This document shows positions 42,079 to 46,557 of a stretch of DNA of 46,557 nt, in pieces. The position numbers were made by a program, and so were the translations under genes. The notes beneath the pieces are model-generated. The model was not told where the DNA came from. It saw only the letters and a program-made list of their open reading frames with translations, and ran no database searches. Within the stretch, counting starts at the first letter, position 1. The number at the start of each line of letters is the position of its first letter. The stretch spans positions 1-46,557 of the forward strand of contig CAAFMN010000091.1 of NCBI GenBank assembly GCA_900764045.1, given 5' to 3'. This DNA comes from Clostridia bacterium. GTDB lineage: Bacteria; Bacillota; Clostridia; Lachnospirales; Bianqueaceae.

Positions 42079-45000
42079 TTATTCTACCGATTTCAGAGAT
42101 TCCACCATACTGATCTGGCGCAGCGGCTTATGCATGAATCTGTTGACAATCCATGAGAACAGGATGGTCAGCGCGAAAGCCCATATATAGCTCCAGAACT
42201 TGACTTCCCGGCCGAACATCGCAATATCGATCTCCGCCGTCCGCACGACAAACGCCGTCAGGAGTCTGCCCAGCGCCAATCCCAGAACAGCGCCGATCAG
42301 CGTCAGAACGATGCTCTCCCGGAATACATACCGTGAAACCTCTTTATCATTGAAGCCTAGCACCTCCAACGTAGCGATCTCGCGTATCCGCTCATTAATA
42401 TTGACATTGGCCAGATTGTACAGTACCACATAGGCCAGCATCCCTGCCGACAGGATCAATACCAGCACGACGGTATCCATGGCTTTCAGCATCTGGGTGA
42501 ATGTCTCCATCATATGCTTTTGCAGCTGTATCGTCATCACATGATTCACCGCCACGATCTGCTCGGACATCGCAGTCTCCGCCTCTTCATCCAATCCACT
42601 ATACCTCGCGAGAATCATGTTATACACCGGCGTATCGCCAAACAGCTTCTCATAAGTCGCCGGCAGCATATACGCATAATGCTGCGCGTAATTTTCTACG
42701 ATTCCCTGCACTGTGGTCTGTACGGAGTGCATCTCATCGACCTCAATCGTAACTATATCTCCGGCCTTGAGTCCCATCTGCTTCGCCAGTTTTTCCGTCA
42801 GCAGGACGCCTTCCTCCTGCAAAGTATAGACCTGTCCGTTGGTCCTTCCCGCCAGGCGGATAAATTCAGCCAACTGTTCTCCGGACTGCGGCACCATAAG
42901 ATACGCGGACATCTTTCTGTTGTCGCCGGACATCGTATACATCTTCTGACTCACCAACAGCTCCTCTGCTTCCGGATCATATTCCCGCAGAATCTTCAGC
43001 GTCTCTTCTGTCTCACTGTCCGTGATTCCATCGACGACAACCATTGCCTGATACTGCCAAATCTTATGGAACTGATTCTCCACGATATCGCTGATGGCAT
43101 CCCTCACGCCGAATCCAGTCAAAGACAATGCCGTACAGCCCATGATACCGATGATCGTCATGAACATTCTCTTTTTATATCGGAAAATATTCCGCACGGT
43201 CACCTTATGGCTAAAGGAAAGGTGCTTCCAAATCACTCCCACTCTCTCCAACAATACCCGCTTTCCCTTTTGCGGCGCCTTCGGACGCATAAGCTGTGCC
43301 GGCATCGGACTCAGGACATATCGGCAGGACAAGTACACGACCAACGCTACCGCCGCCATGCAGATCAGCGTGATTACCGCCGCTTCTCCCCACAGGAAAG
43401 GCGCCTTCTGCACCGGCACTCCATACATGATGCCGTATGCCGTCATGATCACTCTGGGGAAGAGCTGATATCCGACTGCCAATCCCAGAATCGACCCGAT
43501 ACAGGTCGCACTCAAGGCATACGACATGTATTTGAAGAGAATCGTTCCATTCCCATAGCCCAGAGCCTTCATTGTACCGATCTGCGTCCGGTCTTCCTCG
43601 ATCATTCGAGTCATCGTCGTCATGCAGACCAGCGCCGCTACCAGAATAAAGAATACCGGGAACACCTTGGCGATATTATTCACGCGTTCCGCATTCTGCC
43701 CATATTCTTCATATCCCGCATTATCATCCCGCGTATAGACATACCAGTCCGGCACGGTCAACTCCGCAAGTTCCTTACGGGAGCTGCTGAGTTTCTCTTC
43801 CGCCTCCCTCAGCTGATCTTCTGCTTCCTGCAGCTTCTCCTCATTTTCCTCGATGGTTTTCTGGCCGGAAACAAGCTGTTCCTTCGCCTCCGCAAGCTGC
43901 GCCTTGCTGTCCTCAATCTTCTGTTTTCCCGCTTCCAACTGGGACTTCGCGTCCCGAATCTGTCCATAGGCACTGGAAATCTGCCTCTCGCCGGAATCGA
44001 TCTGCGCCTTACCGGAGTCAATCTGGGCTTTGGCGTCCTTCAGCTGCGCTTCTGCCTCTGCCAGCCGCGCCAGCGCCTGTTCCTTTTGCTTCTCATACTC
44101 GGCTAACCCTTCCTGGTATTGCTGCAGACCCTCTTCATAGCTCTGTCTGTATTCTGCCAGCTGTTGTTCCGCCTGCTCCAGCAGAGCATCTGCGTTCGCC
44201 TTCTGCGTATCATAAGCTTTCTGCGCCTCTTCTACCAGAATCTTCCGTGCTTCCAGCTCTACTCCCAAGCGGTCCACCTCTGCCTTCTTGGCAATGACCT
44301 CCTCTGCGTCCGGTCCCATCTCCTTCAGAAGCGCCTCATATTCTTCATAGGCTGCATCATACTCCGCCTGTACCGAATCCAGAGATTCCTGCTGTCTCTC
44401 CAGCTCCGCTTCCGCCGCTTCGACCAACCGGGTATAGATCTGCTGTGCCTGCTGATACCCGGCTTCCGCAGCTGTCAAGGCCGCTTCGGCATCATCCAGC
44501 TGCTGCTTGGCCTGAGAGAGCTGCTCTTCCGCCTGTGCCAGCTGCGCCTCCACCTCGCTCTTGGCCGCGTTATAATCCGCCAGTCCCTGCTGATATGCCT
44601 GATCCGCCGCGTTGATCTGATCCCTCGCATCCGCGAGTTCTTCTTCCTTTTGCTGCAGCATTCTCTCGTTTTGGGCAATTTCCGCTTCACCGTCCGCGAT
44701 CTCTTCTTCGCCGTCCGCAATCTGCTGTTCGCCGTTCGTGATCTCTGCCTGTCCGTCCGCCGCCTGCTGCTTGGCTTCATTCAATTGTTTTCTGGCGTCC
44801 TGCAGCTCTGCCCAGCCCTCGTCGATCTGCTCCTGTCCAGCACGAATCTCATCCTCCGCCGCCTGTACGGTACGCTCATAGCGCTGCGACGCAAGATCTG
44901 CCGCAATGACCTTAAGATCCTCCTCATGCGTCGTCTCCAATTGGGCATACGCATCGGAATATGCCTGCGTTTCAAGCATGTCGTCAAAGGTCACATACAC

Positions 45001-45630
45001 TTCGGTATAATATTCGGATTTAAAATTCCGATAAGGCACATAGAGGATCTGATTGATCCGTCCGCCGCCGACATTGATATTGCCGAACTCCATCTCCGAT
45101 ACGTACATGGAGGAGTATACCTTTCCTACTACCGTATATTCGGTATTTTCCAGAGAATCCGCGATATCCGTATCCGTCCCGCCAGTCATGCGTATGGTCG
45201 CTCCTACCGGAATCTGACTTGACTCGAATACCAGGCACTCCCCCGCGACTCTGGGCCAGCGCCCCTCACTCAGCCACAGTTCATTGATCTCCTCCTGTGG
45301 CTGAAACGCATATATCCGGGCAACCGATTCACCCCATTCGCCCTCAATCATGCTGTCCAGAAACCACGACGGACGCACCTTGGCTCCCGGAATATCTTTC
45401 AGGAGCTCCACATCCTCTTCGTCAAATCCCCAGGTGGATAACAGCCGAAAATTCATCAGGTTCTGCCGGTCCGCATAGATATCTGTCGATCTGCGCATAT
45501 CCGGCCCGCTGGCCTTCACCCCTGCGAAGAATCCTACTCCAATCGCCACAATGCATAATATGGAAAGAAAACGGTTGCGCGACTTCCAGACGGACCGCAG
45601 ACAATCCTTCCATTTTGCTTTTATTACCAT
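42079..45630 (-). CDS. FtsX-type ABC permease with very long coiled-coil domain
   Basis: 1183 residues. An N-terminal membrane helix (about 20-40) precedes an extracytoplasmic MacB-like domain (45-240), then about 400 residues of heptad-rich coiled coil (250-660: repeats such as AQIDSGKAQIDSGERQ, EEIADGEAEIAQ). Two FtsX regions follow, with three helices near 680-800 and three more near 1060-1165. Related large permeases handle peptides, lipoproteins or cell-wall signals; substrate unknown. The ATG overlaps the ATPase stop by 7 bases, so the two form a transporter. Confidence 0.88.
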   Translation of the reverse strand: MVIKAKWKDCLRSVWKSRNRFLSILCIVAIGVGFFAGVKASGPDMRRSTDIYADRQNLMNFRLLSTWGFDEEDVELLKDIPGAKVRPSWFLDSMIEGEWGESVARIYAFQPQEEINELWLSEGRWPRVAGECLVFESSQIPVGATIRMTGGTDTDIADSLENTEYTVVGKVYSSMYVSEMEFGNINVGGGRINQILYVPYRNFKSEYYTEVYVTFDDMLETQAYSDAYAQLETTHEEDLKVIAADLASQRYERTVQAAEDEIRAGQEQIDEGWAELQDARKQLNEAKQQAADGQAEITNGEQQIADGEEEIADGEAEIAQNERMLQQKEEELADARDQINAADQAYQQGLADYNAAKSEVEAQLAQAEEQLSQAKQQLDDAEAALTAAEAGYQQAQQIYTRLVEAAEAELERQQESLDSVQAEYDAAYEEYEALLKEMGPDAEEVIAKKAEVDRLGVELEARKILVEEAQKAYDTQKANADALLEQAEQQLAEYRQSYEEGLQQYQEGLAEYEKQKEQALARLAEAEAQLKDAKAQIDSGKAQIDSGERQISSAYGQIRDAKSQLEAGKQKIEDSKAQLAEAKEQLVSGQKTIEENEEKLQEAEDQLREAEEKLSSSRKELAELTVPDWYVYTRDDNAGYEEYGQNAERVNNIAKVFPVFFILVAALVCMTTMTRMIEEDRTQIGTMKALGYGNGTILFKYMSYALSATCIGSILGLAVGYQLFPRVIMTAYGIMYGVPVQKAPFLWGEAAVITLICMAAVALVVYLSCRYVLSPMPAQLMRPKAPQKGKRVLLERVGVIWKHLSFSHKVTVRNIFRYKKRMFMTIIGIMGCTALSLTGFGVRDAISDIVENQFHKIWQYQAMVVVDGITDSETEETLKILREYDPEAEELLVSQKMYTMSGDNRKMSAYLMVPQSGEQLAEFIRLAGRTNGQVYTLQEEGVLLTEKLAKQMGLKAGDIVTIEVDEMHSVQTTVQGIVENYAQHYAYMLPATYEKLFGDTPVYNMILARYSGLDEEAETAMSEQIVAVNHVMTIQLQKHMMETFTQMLKAMDTVVLVLILSAGMLAYVVLYNLANVNINERIREIATLEVLGFNDKEVSRYVFRESIVLTLIGAVLGLALGRLLTAFVVRTAEIDIAMFGREVKFWSYIWAFALTILFSWIVNRFMHKPLRQISMVESLKSVE

Positions 45631-46325
45631 TCGATCTCCTCCACAGGTCTCGGATGCGCATTGACCTCTACCTCCGTCACCGCACCGTTTCGCATATGTA
45701 TCACCCGGTCTGCCATCGGCGTAATCGCGGTATTATGGGTTACAATCACAACGGTCATATTCTGTTCCCGGCAGGTATCCTGCAGAAGCTTCAGAATCTT
45801 TTTGCCGGTGTTGTAATCCAGTGCGCCGGTCGGTTCATCGCATAATAAAAGCTTTGGCTCCTTGGCCAGCGCTCTGGCAATGGCCACACGCTGCTGCTCT
45901 CCGCCGGACAGCTGTGCCGGGAAATTATCCAGCCGCTCTCCCAGTCCTACTTTCTTCAGGATTTCTGCCGCCGGAATATAGTGCTTTGAGATCTGTGCCG
46001 CCAGCTCTACATTCTCACTGGCTGTCAGATTCGGAATCAGATTATAGAACTGAAATACAAATCCGATATCCTGCCTCCTGTACTGCATGAGCTGTTTTCT
46101 GTCATATCCCTGGATCTCTTTGCCGTCAATCACAATCCGGCCCTCATCGCAGGTGTCCATCCCGCCTAATATGTTCAGAATCGTTGTTTTACCCGATCCG
46201 CTGGGACCTACAATGATCGCAAGCTCTCCTTGCTCGATCTCAAAGGACATTCCGCTGGATGCCTCGATTGTGATATCGCCCATCTTATAGCGCTTATACA
46301 CATTTTCAAGTTCAATAAAGCTCAT
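45624..46325 (-). CDS. ABC transporter ATPase (MacB/LolD type)
   Basis: 233 residues. Walker A GPSGSGKTT (about 38-46), Q-loop FQFYNLIPNLTASENV, signature LSGGEQQR, Walker B LLLCDEPTGALD and the switch His in VTHN are complete. Energises the adjoining FtsX-type permease. GAGGGGGAAGG precedes the ATG, and TGCTATAAT (extended -10) at about 46358-46366 gives a likely promoter. Confidence 0.93.
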   Translation of the reverse strand: MSFIELENVYKRYKMGDITIEASSGMSFEIEQGELAIIVGPSGSGKTTILNILGGMDTCDEGRIVIDGKEIQGYDRKQLMQYRRQDIGFVFQFYNLIPNLTASENVELAAQISKHYIPAAEILKKVGLGERLDNFPAQLSGGEQQRVAIARALAKEPKLLLCDEPTGALDYNTGKKILKLLQDTCREQNMTVVIVTHNTAITPMADRVIHMRNGAVTEVEVNAHPRPVEEIEW

Positions 46326-46557
46326 GATCCTTCCCCCTCTCGTGTCTTTTCCCCCTTCTATTATAGCATGGCTTCAATGGTTATTTTATGAACAATATGT
46401 AAAACTTCTCCCGTAAATCGATATTTTAGATTTGCGTGTTTATCGAATATCATCAAACTACTTTTTCCTTTTAGATACCCCATAAAACTTGATAATTTGT
46501 GTCGATTCTCATAATTGATCTCCTATGTTTTTGCTTGTGGTTGGCAGACCTCTTGTA
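46326..46557. other. intergenic, upstream of the ABC operon
   Basis: Holds the likely extended -10 promoter of the ATPase gene; beyond that, to the window edge, I see no gene or repeat. Confidence 0.5.

Noticed and set aside
42514..45222. Long plus-strand frames opposite the ABC permease
   Set aside because: They mirror the repetitive coiled-coil codons of the permease and have no protein-like features.

Overview
The window looks like chromosome of a Gram-positive, endospore-forming Clostridia member, probably a gut Lachnospiraceae-type bacterium. The evidence is a set of sporulation genes (SipL-like, YabG, CotS-like), DUF1540 and DUF3793 small proteins, a FeoB-associated Cys-rich protein, near-consensus sigma-A promoters with 17-bp spacers and strong AGGAGG ribosome sites, plus L-fucose and pectin catabolism. 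Species cannot be assigned from the sequence alone. Most genes are on the minus strand.

Layout. 1-5.6 kb: a GH25 lysozyme gene broken by an amber codon, a FeoB-associated protein, sipL, a PrcB-type lipoprotein, yabG, and an iron-type flavodoxin/DUF3793 pair. 5.6-10.7 kb: a Cys-containing hypothetical, a phosphohexomutase, a PEGA membrane protein and a CotS-like protein. 10.7-12.4 kb: a graveyard of three damaged genes (ABC transporter fragment, AraC regulator, aldo/keto reductase). 12.4-19.3 kb: CCA-adding enzyme, DUF1540, Lrp/AsnC regulator, a hypothetical, rarA, and a divergent GH4/GH105 pair for oligogalacturonide use. 19.3-25.9 kb: a MerR/MATE pair, an AlbA_2 ATP-binding regulator in an AT-rich patch, a YitT protein, an orphan endolysin/holin pair and tRNA-Pro(GGG). 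26-34 kb: site-2 protease, M15 carboxypeptidase, PIN-type protein, a fucose operon (fucI-fucU-Gfo/Idh) and a frameshifted GT2. 34-40 kb: mgtE with a long structured leader, aspartate kinase, purE, asnS and a GNAT. 40-46.5 kb: three tandem 74-bp hairpin units, an ECF-type sigma factor with a large C-terminal extension, and a two-gene ABC system with a coiled-coil FtsX-type permease.

Regulation is unusually legible. Four copies of GTTAG-N6-CTAAC lie just downstream of the -10 box of three promoters (FeoB-associated gene, DUF3793-flavodoxin operon, broken ABC gene), which points to one metal-responsive repressor. The Lrp gene has a 26-bp perfect palindrome on its -10 box. The MerR/MATE pair has a 19-bp spacer promoter with a palindrome. 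The GH4/GH105 pair shares a TCTATCAGA core. The mgtE leader can form two long helices in pseudoknot or mutually exclusive arrangement and does not match the M-box as I know it.

Five loci carry lesions (GH25 amber, ABC truncation, AraC frameshift, AKR deletion plus amber, GT2 frameshift). This is either recent decay or, for the single-base cases, possible sequence error. All functional statements come from reading the sequence and family knowledge; no searches were run.
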